Shown: positions 50,547-58,387 of the stretch, in pieces
How the letters are laid out: the number at the start of each line of letters is the position of its first letter
Numbering within the stretch: position 1 is the first letter of the stretch
DNA from: an uncultured Gemmatimonadota bacterium
GTDB taxonomy: Bacteria > Gemmatimonadota > Gemmatimonadetes > Gemmatimonadales > Gemmatimonadaceae
Assembly (NCBI GenBank): GCA_946480295.1
Contig: CAMLIT010000007.1
Span: 1-64,000, forward strand
DNA: 64,000 bases
Reading direction: 5' to 3'
The notes under the pieces: model-generated
Told to the model about the DNA's origin: nothing
Databases searched by the model: none
What the model saw: only the letters and a program-made list of their open reading frames with translations
Made by a program: the position numbers and the translations under genes

Positions 50547-50933
50547 ATGCCAGCCGCCGTCGCCCAACCCTCCGAATCCAGCGCGAATCCCGACGAGCGC
50601 ATCGACGCCATAACCGCCGCCGCCCTGCAGGGACTCCCGCTATCATCGTTCAACGCGGCGCGACGGCAGATGCAGCTCGTTCGCGCCCGCGCGACCGGGC
50701 GCCTAATCCCGTATCCAGACCTCTCGCACGACGAACTCGGGAACCCGCTCACTGCCGAGGAACGCCGACGTCGGGAGGTGGCGTTCGATGCCGTGAACAT
50801 CCTCGTCGTCCCGGAATGGGGCGGCATCAAGTTCCCGCGCTCCACCTGGACCTACTCTCGCCTCCTCTGCGAGGCAATTCGCGATCAGCACGTCGTCGCA
50901 CTCGAGCGGCCGGCGTGGATGCCCCGCGAATGA
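50547..50933 (+). CDS. Hypothetical protein before the large recombinase
   Basis: 128 residues from the ATG at 50547. Not recognised. NPDERIDAITAAALQGLPLS opens it; SFNAARRQMQLVRARATGRL is basic; NPLTAEERRRREVAFDAVNI and LVVPEWGGIKFPRSTWTYSR follow. Its stop codon lies inside the left outer arm of a nested palindrome that separates it from the recombinase, so it could be a recombinase accessory or directionality protein; this is only positional. Confidence 0.5.
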   Translation: MPAAVAQPSESSANPDERIDAITAAALQGLPLSSFNAARRQMQLVRARATGRLIPYPDLSHDELGNPLTAEERRRREVAFDAVNILVVPEWGGIKFPRSTWTYSRLLCEAIRDQHVVALERPAWMPRE

Positions 50934-51057
50934 CAGAGCGGTCGCAGCATGCCATCCCGGGCAGCACGCGATTGCCAGAACCGCCCCGGAGCTTGGCCTG
51001 TTCGGCCCCTCGGAGGCGGTTCTGGCATTCCGAAGAGAGCGGCGGCTCTGTCATTCG
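50927..51057. other. Nested palindrome upstream of the recombinase (candidate recombination site)
   Basis: Outer perfect 13-bp arms: CGAATGACAGAGC (50927-50939) and GCTCTGTCATTCG (51045-51057). Inner perfect 13-bp arms: TGCCAGAACCGCC (50973-50985) and GGCGGTTCTGGCA (51015-51027). The centre has a further short GGCC stem. Two nested long perfect arms are far beyond chance. The half-site GGCGGTT recurs as a palindrome at 51226-51240. Confidence 0.7.
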
Positions 51058-51225
51058 GCGTAGTCGGCGCGATTGGCGTGACTGGCCGCAACGGCGAAAA
51101 ACACAGGACTTGGGCTCTTGCTGCGGGCCTCGATGCGCCGCCTGTCTTTCGGTCACGGGCCCTCGCGAGATGAGGGCAAACGAACAATGGCCAGAATGAG
51201 CGGCATCAGCGACGTCGGTGGGAAT

Positions 51226-51240
51226 GGCGGTTGAACCGCC
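51226..51240. promoter_or_regulatory. GGCGGTT-G-AACCGCC palindrome, 65 bp before the recombinase start
   Basis: A perfect 7-bp inverted repeat with a 1-bp centre. Its half-site is identical to the inner arm core of the nested palindrome 200 bp upstream. It could be the operator for the recombinase gene or an accessory recombinase site. Confidence 0.5.
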
Positions 51241-51305
51241 GTAAACCGGTCGGAGCCGCTGGGCCAGTATGCTGATCGTGACCCGAATGCCAGAGGTGCC
51301 ATCGC

Positions 51306-54197
51306 ATGTGTCCCAAGCGGCTTCCCGACGACTTCTACGCGCGGCTTCTCGCCGACGCCGATGCCTTTACGCGTGACCGCGTGCTCCGCGACGGCCGGTT
51401 CTTCCGCAACGAGCTGTCCTCGTATCTTGCCGAACAGCATGGGGCGGAGGGGCAGGCACGCATCGGGCCGTCGGTGCTCGATCGACTCTTGCGGGACCTC
51501 GATACTGAGCACCTCGGTGCGCACGAGGGGTACAGCCGTCAGGTGCCCCGGATACGGCCTGCGACGCTCGCCGACCTCGTCGCGCTTGCGCGTGATAGCG
51601 TGGACTCGGGGCACCGGCCGCCCAAGGGCCGCCGTGCGACGCGCGAAGTCCCGGCGCTCTCGCCGACGCAGCTCCCGAACGTGCTGACTGCAGCCGCGGA
51701 AGTGGCGGAGATGGTGACCGGGGACCGCACCAACCACGCTGGCGTTGGCCCGGAGAACTTCGAATGGATCAGCACCGCGGGGGAGCTGGGGCAGGGAGAG
51801 TGGACGCTTGTTGGGCGTATCGAGGCGTACTCCGACTTGACCGCGGAACGAGACTACGCCGTGCGAAGGAGGGAGGGTGAGCCCGCGTGGCATCCCGACA
51901 TGAATGCGTCCCGGCGCAAGGCGCATGCAGCGGGTGTGCGCATCCTGCTCGACCTGGGTGCGACAAAGGGGCGGCTCGCTCGCGGGGACTCACTCGAGAC
52001 CTTCGCGAATGCCACACGCCGCGCCGCGGAGTGGCAGTCGTTCTGCGAATCGTGGCAGGAGCGGCTCGTCGCCGATATTGGCAAGAGCGTGCGGAAGATC
52101 GAGCAGGGCATCAAGACCCTCGCGCTGTACGCGACCCGCCAGGGAGCACTGTCGCCCGAGCAGACCGATTGGGCCGCAGTTCGCGATGCTATCGAGGCCG
52201 ACGCCGAGCGCGTCGAGCACCCGATCACGAATGATGTCCGTACCTGGGCGGCGTACGCCTATCGCGCGCTCCGCGAGCGCGCGCTCATCCACGGACCCGA
52301 GTGGCCGCGACGCGACCGCTTGCGCATGTCACTCGTGCACACGCGGTTCTTACCCGCCTCCACGACGAGCGGCGACTTCTCGGCCTGGCTCGATGACGAC
52401 GGCCATCACCCGACCGCACTCTGTGCGATGCTCAGCGAGTGGTTCGAGTGGGCAACTCTCCCCGACGATCTCCTCGAGCAGGAACATCGGCGTGGGAGAC
52501 TCCCGCTCCGCGCTTGGCCGAATGCCTCGCCGGAGCAGCAACTGCGCGCTGCTCGTGACGAGTCGTTGTTCCGGCTCGACAAGGCGACGCTCAAGGGACG
52601 CATCGAGCTATTCAACCTCGCTGCCGGGTACGCGGCTCGGCACTGCGGCACCGACTTCACCGATGATCCAGACTGCGATCTCGCGCTCGTCGATCCAGAC
52701 GCGCTGCAGGCGCACATCCGGCTCCGGCACCCGGGAAGAGCGGACGTGAAGGATCAACTGATGGCGGCCGTCGGCTGGGCCTTGGCGACGCTCGCCAGCC
52801 CGTTCCTCGAAGGGAGGGCGCTGCTACAGCGCGCCCAGGCGATGGCGAGCGGCGATGTCTCGCGCGCTGAGCAGCTCCAGGGCAAGGCCGATCGGCTGAA
52901 GGCGCATTCACTTCGGGTCAAGGTCGTTGCCGCGCGTGCTACGCCGGCCAAACGCAAGCGCGATGCTGACGGCGAGGACCTGACCCGGAGAGAGATCCAG
53001 CGGATCTGGAAACTCTGGACGGCCGACGGCGTCTCCGGCTGGCACAAGCTCGGCCTCATGCGCGATGCGATGGTCGCCGACATCGAGCGCCTGGGCGCAC
53101 GGTGCGATGCGCGCGCGCGTGACGCCGGGATCCTCTCTCTCTCACTGCGTGAGCAGCTCGCGTCGATTCGTGACGGGTTCTTCCGCCCAACGATGACGTG
53201 GGCAGTGCTGGTGCGCGATGCGGTGATCATAACGCTGCTCTGGAAGGTGCCCCTGCGCGAGCGGAACATCGTGGGCCTGACCTTCGATCACCTGAAGTGC
53301 TCCCCGAGCGGCGCTGTGCAGCTGGAGTTCTCGGCTGACGACATGAAGGCCGATCGTCCGTTCGAACCGCCGGTTCTTCTGGAAGCCGAGCTCGCGGATC
53401 CGCACGCCATCGCCATGGTGATCCCCGACCTCTGGCAGCTGTACCTCGCGCCAGGGGGTGCACGCGATGAGGTCCTGCGCCTCACCCGTGATCCCGGCGT
53501 TATCGTACGCGAGTGGACGACCGTCAGCGACATCAAGGTGAACGGCCGAATGCTGCGTCAGACGACGAGGCACTCCCGTGTGCTCGCTGCGTTCGGGGAG
53601 TCGGGGCCCGGCCCCGGAGACGAGGATCGGCCGCTTCGCGCGGGAGACGTGTGCCCATCGCGCTTTGTGTTCCCCGCGGTCGCGCGCAAGGGCGGGAGCC
53701 GCGGCGTTACACTCGCAGAGCGGGTACGCGCGGAGCTGGCTTACGACAGCGACGCATTCGCCCAGCAGTTCAAGAGCCGACTCCGCGAGTACGCGGACAC
53801 CATGGGAATCGACGCCGACGCGTTGGGCGCGATCTTCGGCGCACTTGCGCCACACGTCGTGAGGCTCTTGTTCGGCAGCCATCACAGCGACCCGGATCGG
53901 TGGCCTGATGCGATCGGGCTCGATGCGGCCAGCAACCTGTTGCACCACGCCTCCACGGACATCACGCGTCGACGCTATGCGGCCAAGAACGAACGACAGA
54001 CGAGCGCGGTAAGCCGGCGCACCGGCCGGACGATCGTGTCCGAGCCGGTAGAGGAGGCCGAGTCCGGACAGGGCAACTACGCCGACGAAATGGCCAGGGC
54101 GGCGGAACTGTACCAACGGGGCGTCTACACACCGGACGAGTTCCGGGCTGTGAAGGCCGCCATCGGCACCAAGTACGCCGTCGCCGCGGCGGCGTAG
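51306..54197 (+). CDS. Very large tyrosine recombinase
   Basis: 963 residues, two to three times the usual integrase length. The C-terminal third has the catalytic set: Arg651 in KVPLRERNIVGLTFDHL, His850 and Arg853 in APHVVRLLFGSHH, and the nucleophile Tyr891 in DITRRRYAAKN, with His in LLHHASTD as the second His position. The N-terminal ~600 residues are helix-rich (SAM-like in RKIEQGIKTLALYATRQGAL) with no recognised domain. A ~40-residue tail after the Tyr ends RGVYTPDEFRAVKAAIG, an SHOCT-like short helix. Likely function is integration or excision of this element. It lies in the middle of the island, not at the edge, which would fit a secondary insertion. The ATG at 51306 starts it. Confidence 0.8.
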   Translation: MCPKRLPDDFYARLLADADAFTRDRVLRDGRFFRNELSSYLAEQHGAEGQARIGPSVLDRLLRDLDTEHLGAHEGYSRQVPRIRPATLADLVALARDSVDSGHRPPKGRRATREVPALSPTQLPNVLTAAAEVAEMVTGDRTNHAGVGPENFEWISTAGELGQGEWTLVGRIEAYSDLTAERDYAVRRREGEPAWHPDMNASRRKAHAAGVRILLDLGATKGRLARGDSLETFANATRRAAEWQSFCESWQERLVADIGKSVRKIEQGIKTLALYATRQGALSPEQTDWAAVRDAIEADAERVEHPITNDVRTWAAYAYRALRERALIHGPEWPRRDRLRMSLVHTRFLPASTTSGDFSAWLDDDGHHPTALCAMLSEWFEWATLPDDLLEQEHRRGRLPLRAWPNASPEQQLRAARDESLFRLDKATLKGRIELFNLAAGYAARHCGTDFTDDPDCDLALVDPDALQAHIRLRHPGRADVKDQLMAAVGWALATLASPFLEGRALLQRAQAMASGDVSRAEQLQGKADRLKAHSLRVKVVAARATPAKRKRDADGEDLTRREIQRIWKLWTADGVSGWHKLGLMRDAMVADIERLGARCDARARDAGILSLSLREQLASIRDGFFRPTMTWAVLVRDAVIITLLWKVPLRERNIVGLTFDHLKCSPSGAVQLEFSADDMKADRPFEPPVLLEAELADPHAIAMVIPDLWQLYLAPGGARDEVLRLTRDPGVIVREWTTVSDIKVNGRMLRQTTRHSRVLAAFGESGPGPGDEDRPLRAGDVCPSRFVFPAVARKGGSRGVTLAERVRAELAYDSDAFAQQFKSRLREYADTMGIDADALGAIFGALAPHVVRLLFGSHHSDPDRWPDAIGLDAASNLLHHASTDITRRRYAAKNERQTSAVSRRTGRTIVSEPVEEAESGQGNYADEMARAAELYQRGVYTPDEFRAVKAAIGTKYAVAAAA

Positions 54198-54300
54198 GAT
54201 CGAGCCGCTGCGGGTAGCCGTGAGAGATCGGCGCGGTTCGATCAGGCTGTGCCCTTGTACCGATGGACTGAAACAAGCGACCGAATTGTGAAACAGGCGA

Positions 54301-54327
54301 GGTGGGATATTCGCTTCGTTCAACCTG
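54301..54327 (-). repeat. Dispersed junction repeat, copy A
   Basis: Complement of a conserved ~25-bp sequence whose core is GTTGAACGAAGCGAATATCC. It begins about 100 bp after the recombinase stop. Copies B, C and D share the core with one to four substitutions. Confidence 0.75.
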
Positions 54328-54417
54328 TGTCGCCCGTTCTCCGATGCCGCGGAGTCGTGCGTCACTGGCGCACCACGGGCGAGCCCGACGGGCGAAGCCC
54401 GGCCCGTGACGCCCGAA

Positions 54418-54444
54418 TGGGGTATTCACTTCATTCAACCTCTG
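54418..54444 (-). repeat. Dispersed junction repeat, copy B
   Basis: Same orientation as copy A, 117 bp further on (core GTTGAATGAAGTGAATACCC read on the minus strand). The 90 bp between A and B contains TCGCCCGT and two ACGGGCGA, able to fold into hairpins. Confidence 0.75.
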
Positions 54445-54483
54445 CGGCGGCAACGATGACGCGTCCCATCGGCGGGCTGGATG

Positions 54484-54897
54484 CTACGGTGAGGGGTATC
54501 GGCTCCGCAGACGTGTCCACCCGATCTCACGAACGGCGCGGGCACATGGCTCGCACAGCGTCCGGACGTATTCGGCGTCGTGGTCGGTGCGGCCCGGAGC
54601 ACCACACGCCTCGCAGGTCGTGCTCGTGGCCACAACCACGGCGTTGATGCTTGAGATCGTATCGTCCGCTACGTCAGGCGGCAGTTCGAGGCCGACATCC
54701 AGTTCGCCCCACTTCGGCTCGCAATCCCAGACGCGACCGCCCGCCCCGGTGACCACGAGAAAGAGCTGGCGGACAGCTGGGTGCCACCCCGGTGGGCACG
54801 TGGCGAGGGCGTGGGCGAGCGTACAAGGGCTGGTCGCGCGCACACCGGACGTCTGGCGCGTGAACAGTTCACGCGCTGGGTGGAGTGGCATTTCCAT
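54484..54897 (-). CDS. Small zinc-ribbon protein of a type common in integron cassettes
   Basis: 137 residues from the ATG at 54897. WHPAVRQLFLVVTGAGGRVW, then KWGELDVGLELPPDVADDTI, then STTCEACGAPGRTDHDAEYV and RTLCEPCARAVREIGW. The closing C-x-x-C...C-x-x-C (CEACG...LCEPC) with a preceding strand-helix unit is a fold I associate with cassette and phage genes of unknown function, where CE.CG.PG and TLC..H/C recur. Copy C of the junction repeat is 22 bp upstream and copies A and B lie downstream, so the gene is framed by them. Confidence 0.6.
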   Translation of the reverse strand: MEMPLHPARELFTRQTSGVRATSPCTLAHALATCPPGWHPAVRQLFLVVTGAGGRVWDCEPKWGELDVGLELPPDVADDTISSINAVVVATSTTCEACGAPGRTDHDAEYVRTLCEPCARAVREIGWTRLRSRYPSP

Positions 54898-54918
54898 GAT
54901 CCTGCGAGATACCGGTGG

Positions 54919-54948
54919 CGGGTTGAACGAAGCGAATACCCCACCCGC
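54919..54948 (+). repeat. Dispersed junction repeat, copy C
   Basis: Opposite orientation to A and B (core GTTGAACGAAGCGAATACCC). It lies just before the start of recognisable AbiEii-like sequence on the plus strand and just before the minus-strand zinc-ribbon gene, so it marks a junction between two unrelated segments. Confidence 0.75.
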
Positions 54949-55407
54949 AAGAACGACTTCGAGTTCGACGTGTACGTCCAAGGCCAGTACAGGCTCCCAG
55001 TGCCCTTCGAGGAGCTGGCGGCGTTTGCTGAGCGGACCGGGGCACTACGTATCGCGGTCAAGGAGCATCTGCTGCTCCTGAAGGCGGAGGCCGCCCGACT
55101 CCGGACGGGGGGTAAGAGAGCGAAGGATAGGCGGGACGTGGCCCGCCTGTTGATCCTCCTGTCCGATGCGCGGCCAGACCTCGTCGCCCACTTGATGACC
55201 GAGGAGATCTGGGCGGAAATTCACTCGATCGACCACCAGACGATGCTGGAGCTCACCGGCGGCAACTCCCACGAGGCAAGCAGGCTGCTGAGGGAGGTCC
55301 GCCACCACCGAACGCTGCTACGCCAACCGCCGACCCAGTCTATCTCATCCCCACGCCCGCCGTCACCACCGCCCTCCCAGACGGGGCCGAGCGGTGGGAG
55401 CCGCTAG
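54949..55407 (+). pseudogene. C-terminal remnant of an AbiEii-like nucleotidyltransferase
   Basis: The recognisable part begins directly at copy C of the junction repeat: DFEFDVYVQGQYRLPVPFEE, then ALRIAVKEHLLLLKAEAARL and KAKDRRDVARLLILLSD-like sequence (KRAKDRRDVARLLILLSDA). A 'V.P.EHLL.LK..A...R....KD..D...LL' pattern is the second half of AbiEii/DUF6036-type nucleotidyltransferases. The N-terminal catalytic half (GSxxD motif) is missing; sequence upstream of the repeat is unrelated. So the gene was cut at the repeat. Confidence 0.5.
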
Positions 55408-55436
55408 CGCACGGGATCCTGCTGCGGGCGACCGGA

Positions 55437-55658
55437 GTGCCGACTCCGCCGATCTACGTGTACTCGGGAACGGGCGCTAGCCACCGGAACGTAGTCCGAC
55501 CTGGCCCGCAGCGCACCTATGTGGTTGACGTACGCGGCCATGAGGATGACCCGTGGCACGTCGTGCGCGTGCTCGCGTACGGATTCTTCGATCTGGCGTA
55601 CCGCGAAACGATCCGCTACCAGCGGGCCCACGTCTGGCGGACAGCGCGGACGAGGTAG
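55437..55658 (+). CDS. Short hypothetical protein or fragment
   Basis: 73 residues from a GTG at 55437. TPPIYVYSGTGASHRNVVRP, then RTYVVDVRGHEDDPWHVVRV and LAYGFFDLAYRETIRYQRAH have the composition of a real protein. The frame continues upstream with plausible residues (VYLIPTPAVTTALPDGAERW) to about 55269 but with no start codon there, so it is probably a fragment that lost its 5' end. Family unknown. Confidence 0.4.
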   Translation: MPTPPIYVYSGTGASHRNVVRPGPQRTYVVDVRGHEDDPWHVVRVLAYGFFDLAYRETIRYQRAHVWRTARTR

Positions 55659-55728
55659 ACACAAAGCCGATCGGAGCGACGAGGAGACGGCCCGACAAAC
55701 GCGGTTCCGTATTGCCCGTCGAGGAGCC

Positions 55729-56340
55729 ATGACCACGAAGCGATACCTGTCCGACACGCACCTGCTGCACGACAACATCATCCACCACTGCGCCCGCCCA
55801 TTCCGGTCGACGCGCGAGATGGACGAGGCGCTCGTGCTCGCGATGCTGGAGGCAGAGGAGGATGGCGCGCACCTCTACCATCTGGGCGACCTCACATCAA
55901 AGCCGGAGGCCGCCGTGGCACTCTACGGCGGGCTATACCATCCGGAGCGCCACACGCTCATCGCCGGGAACCATGACCGGGTGGGCAGCCCGCGGCTTGA
56001 GGCCCGCGCCGCCTACAGCGCGTACGCCGGGTCGATTGTCGGCACCGAGGCCACGTGGCAGGAAAATGTGTTGCTGGTTGAGGATGAACTCGATGGCCGA
56101 CCGGTCCGACTCCTCCTCAGCCACGCTCCACAGCCAGACCCTCGGGGCGCTGACTTGAACCTCTACGGCCACTGCCACAACAACAATCTGCGCTATCCGG
56201 AGCGATTCGCGGCGGAGTACCCGTAGCTCGCCCCCGGCTCCGAGCGGCACCTGAACGTCTCCGTCGAGCTGTTGGGCTACCGCCCCGTTTCGCTGGAGGA
56301 ACTCATGACGCGAGTTCGGGCGGGCGAAGCCTTCGTGTGA
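55729..56340 (+). pseudogene. Phage-type metallophosphoesterase interrupted by an amber codon
   Basis: From the ATG at 55729 (GAGGAG ahead of it) the frame gives YLSDTHLLHDNIIHHCARPF, HLYHLGDLTSK, TLIAGNHDR and LLLSHAPQPD, LNLYGHCHNNN: the D-x-H, G-D, G-N-H-D and G-H-x-H motifs of calcineurin-like phosphoesterases, all intact. A TAG at 56224-56226 stops it at 165 residues, but the same frame continues with the family's usual ending (HLNVSVELLGYRPVSLEELM) to the TGA at 56338-56340. So the last 38 residues are separated by a nonsense change. The metal site is upstream of the stop and may still work. Confidence 0.65.
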
Positions 56341-56695
56341 GCGCCGTTGGCGAGGTTGAACGAAGCAAATATCCCACACAGGTGAGAAGGCGCGGACGTG
56401 GTACCCGTGCTGGAAGACCGTCGCGCTCTACGCAGCCGCTGCATCCGAGGGCCATGGGGACCGGAGATCGCAACCGCCGACCGCCGTCGCCCGGCGGTGG
56501 GGCCACCGGAACAGGCGCCCGACGGGCGTGAGCCGCCACAGCCGCCCCTCGTCCACTGAGGAGCCGGCCGAGCCGGCGGCACTGCGCGGCTTGAGCCTCG
56601 TAGCCGGCGGGGCGACGCTCCAGCCACGCGAGTACGCGCGCGAGCTTGACGGGATCGGTGGTTCGTCCATGGCCGCACGATGAGCGGTAGGCCAC
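56303..56695 (-). CDS. Small protein, second member of the ARVLAWLE family
   Basis: 130 residues from a GTG at 56695. The first half holds KLARVLAWLERRPAGYEAQA and AQCRRLGRLL, close to the protein at 46839-47036. The second half is Arg/Pro-rich; its last part is translated from junction repeat copy D (56352-56379), so the original C-terminus may have been replaced. Role unknown. Confidence 0.4.
   Translation of the reverse strand: MAYRSSCGHGRTTDPVKLARVLAWLERRPAGYEAQAAQCRRLGRLLSGRGAAVAAHARRAPVPVAPPPGDGGRRLRSPVPMALGCSGCVERDGLPARVPRPRLLTCVGYLLRSTSPTALTRRLRPPELAS
56352..56379 (+). repeat. Dispersed junction repeat, copy D
   Basis: Core GTTGAACGAAGCAAATATCC. It lies 12 bp after the end of the metallophosphoesterase frame and inside the 3' end of the minus-strand small gene. 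The stretch GCAAATATCCCA is also present at the end of each 62-bp unit at ftsQ-ftsA. Confidence 0.75.
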
Positions 56696-56807
56696 GGGGT
56701 CGCGGCATTAAGTCATTGCCGCCCGCATCGTCGGGCCGCCTGGTCGGGCGCGCGAACGCCGACGGTGCCCTTCACCCAGGCGATGGCATTCGGCGACCGT
56801 TTGATCG

Positions 56808-57506
56808 TCAGCTGGTGCTCCAGTCGGTCCTAAGCGGCACCGCGGAAGTCGACGACGTGAAGAACTCATCCGATGCGTGGCTGCCGCCAAGCAGCGCGTG
56901 CACGCGCGGGCGCCAGTCGTCCGCACGCCAGCCCCGCGTGGCAGGGTGGTCAATCCGGACTACGCGCACTGGTCGCCCGTCCTGACGATAGTAGGTGCGC
57001 TCGAGCCAATGTCCCGCGACTTCCAACCCGGCGCGCTCCACGTCGCCAACGGGCGGGGCCGGCAGGTGGTCCCACACTCCCTGTCCACAGACGATGGCGA
57101 TGTCCGGCTGCATGATCTCGAGCAACGGCAGGAACGCACGTCGGGCGTCGGCCCACATCGCCGGCGTCGGGCGGGTGTGGTGGTCATCCCCGACGATCTC
57201 CTGCACCAGATTCGCGAAGGCCACTCGGCCCCAGAAGCTCCGCAGCTCCGTCTCGCTCACCCGTGCTCCCGTCGACACCAGCGACGCCACCTTCGAGAAG
57301 AACGGGCTGCGCCGGAAATGATGCGCCCGGCGCTCGCTGACGCTCGAGAACACGTGATCTCGCACGACCCCCTGCGTGTAGTCGGCGGGTTGAGGACCGC
57401 GAGCGTCGTAATGCGACTCACCGATGATGCTCAGCCGCGGCCTGGTGAGCTCGTATTCCGTGCCGCGCCACGGCGCCATCCGAACCGGATCACTCGACGT
57501 CTGCAT
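56808..57506 (-). CDS. Uracil-DNA glycosylase superfamily-like protein
   Basis: 232 residues from the ATG at 57506. RLSIIGESHYDARG near residue 30 (UDG-like motif A region), FFSKVASLVS, FWGRVAFANLVQEIV and PDIAIVCGQGVWDHLPAP, then RVVRIDHPATRG (a His-Pro as in the last UDG motif). This succession resembles divergent UDG-like proteins whose role is unknown; the catalytic residues of true UDGs are not evident. It overlaps the 81-residue gene upstream by 17 bp, so the two are co-translated. Confidence 0.5.
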   Translation of the reverse strand: MQTSSDPVRMAPWRGTEYELTRPRLSIIGESHYDARGPQPADYTQGVVRDHVFSSVSERRAHHFRRSPFFSKVASLVSTGARVSETELRSFWGRVAFANLVQEIVGDDHHTRPTPAMWADARRAFLPLLEIMQPDIAIVCGQGVWDHLPAPPVGDVERAGLEVAGHWLERTYYRQDGRPVRVVRIDHPATRGWRADDWRPRVHALLGGSHASDEFFTSSTSAVPLRTDWSTS

Positions 57507-57735
57507 GCGACACCTCCTGAAGCCGAAATCCGGTCTGCCCATCATCGACCAGCAGCACGAACAACGGGCCATCTAGCGCATCGAGCATCTGCCGGGCAAC
57601 GGCGTGTAGCAGCACGGCACCTTCGCTGATGCGCTCCACGCACACGGCATCGCCCGTGGTGAGATCGTCCGCCGTGTGGATGATGTCGTGCGCGTTCGGA
57701 TACACGAACGCCGTGGAATTGCGTGTTCTCGTCAT
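57490..57735 (-). CDS. Small hypothetical protein coupled to the UDG-like gene
   Basis: 81 residues. Two beta-type segments (DAVCVERISEGAVLLHAVAR; PLFVLLVDDGQTGFRLQEVS) around a helix (QMLDALDG). No family recognised. Overlap with the next gene and matching strand make it a likely partner of the UDG-like protein. Its start also lies within 4 bp of the preceding decayed gene's end. Confidence 0.5.
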   Translation of the reverse strand: MTRTRNSTAFVYPNAHDIIHTADDLTTGDAVCVERISEGAVLLHAVARQMLDALDGPLFVLLVDDGQTGFRLQEVSHADVE

Positions 57736-58361
57736 GCGGTCTCCGCATTGGGTCTGCCGGGCAGTACCGTGAACCCGATGCTAATCAGACAGGAGTGCCG
57801 CCGCCGCGGTGCGGCTCGCCAAACCGAGGGGGCGTACCACGACGTGTCGTAGACGTCGCCGACGGTGAACGACGGGTGCGGCATGCGGCGGCTGAAGCCG
57901 CCGTCTTGAACCCGTTCTTCCGCCACAGGAGCGCCGCGCAGCGGCCGAGAAACTTCTTGTTCCGATCATCCCGCATCGCGTTCGGATCCGACGCCCGCAG
58001 GTTCGTCTCGGCGAGCTCGATTGCCCCGAGGGTCCCGGGGATGCCAGCCAGTGCGGCGGTGCGAAGGCGCGTGAGCATCGTCGGATCGCTGAACGCCTCG
58101 AAAATGGGCCGCCCCTCGCCTTGGGCGTAGGACTGCTCGGACGCGGGGAGGTCGTGATCTCGACGCAGCTGCATCTCGTGCGCAACGGCGAGCATGTGCT
58201 GCTGTACGCCGATCGCGGGCCCCCTCTGTGGCAGACACGCCGAGCGCATCACGCGACGCATCCACGACGTGCTCGCGACGTCTGGCGTGGAGTACACCCT
58301 GCCATCCGTAGAAGGCCACCTGCCCTGACGTGTCGAACGCTCGGCCGAGCTGGAGTGGCAT
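57732..58361 (-). pseudogene. Frameshifted gene of unknown function
   Basis: Protein-like sequence switches frame twice. It starts with MPLQLGRAFDTSGQVAFYGW at 58361; continues in another frame as RRVMRSACLPQRGPAIGVQQ, then PIFEAFSDPTMLTRLRTAAL and DPNAMRDDRNKKFLGRCAAL; then shifts near 57905 to GGFSRRMPHPSFTVGDVYDT and SWYAPSVW, ending at 57732. Two indels would restore one protein of about 205 residues. No family recognised. It precedes the small-gene/UDG-like pair on the same strand. Confidence 0.45.
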
Positions 58362-58387
58362 GCAACTGCATCGGAAGCCAGTCCGGC

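Noticed and set aside
54301..56379. Classical integron with attC sites and IntI
   Set aside because: The repeat lacks the paired R and L box symmetry I could verify, and the recombinase present is not IntI-like; kept only as a hypothesis.
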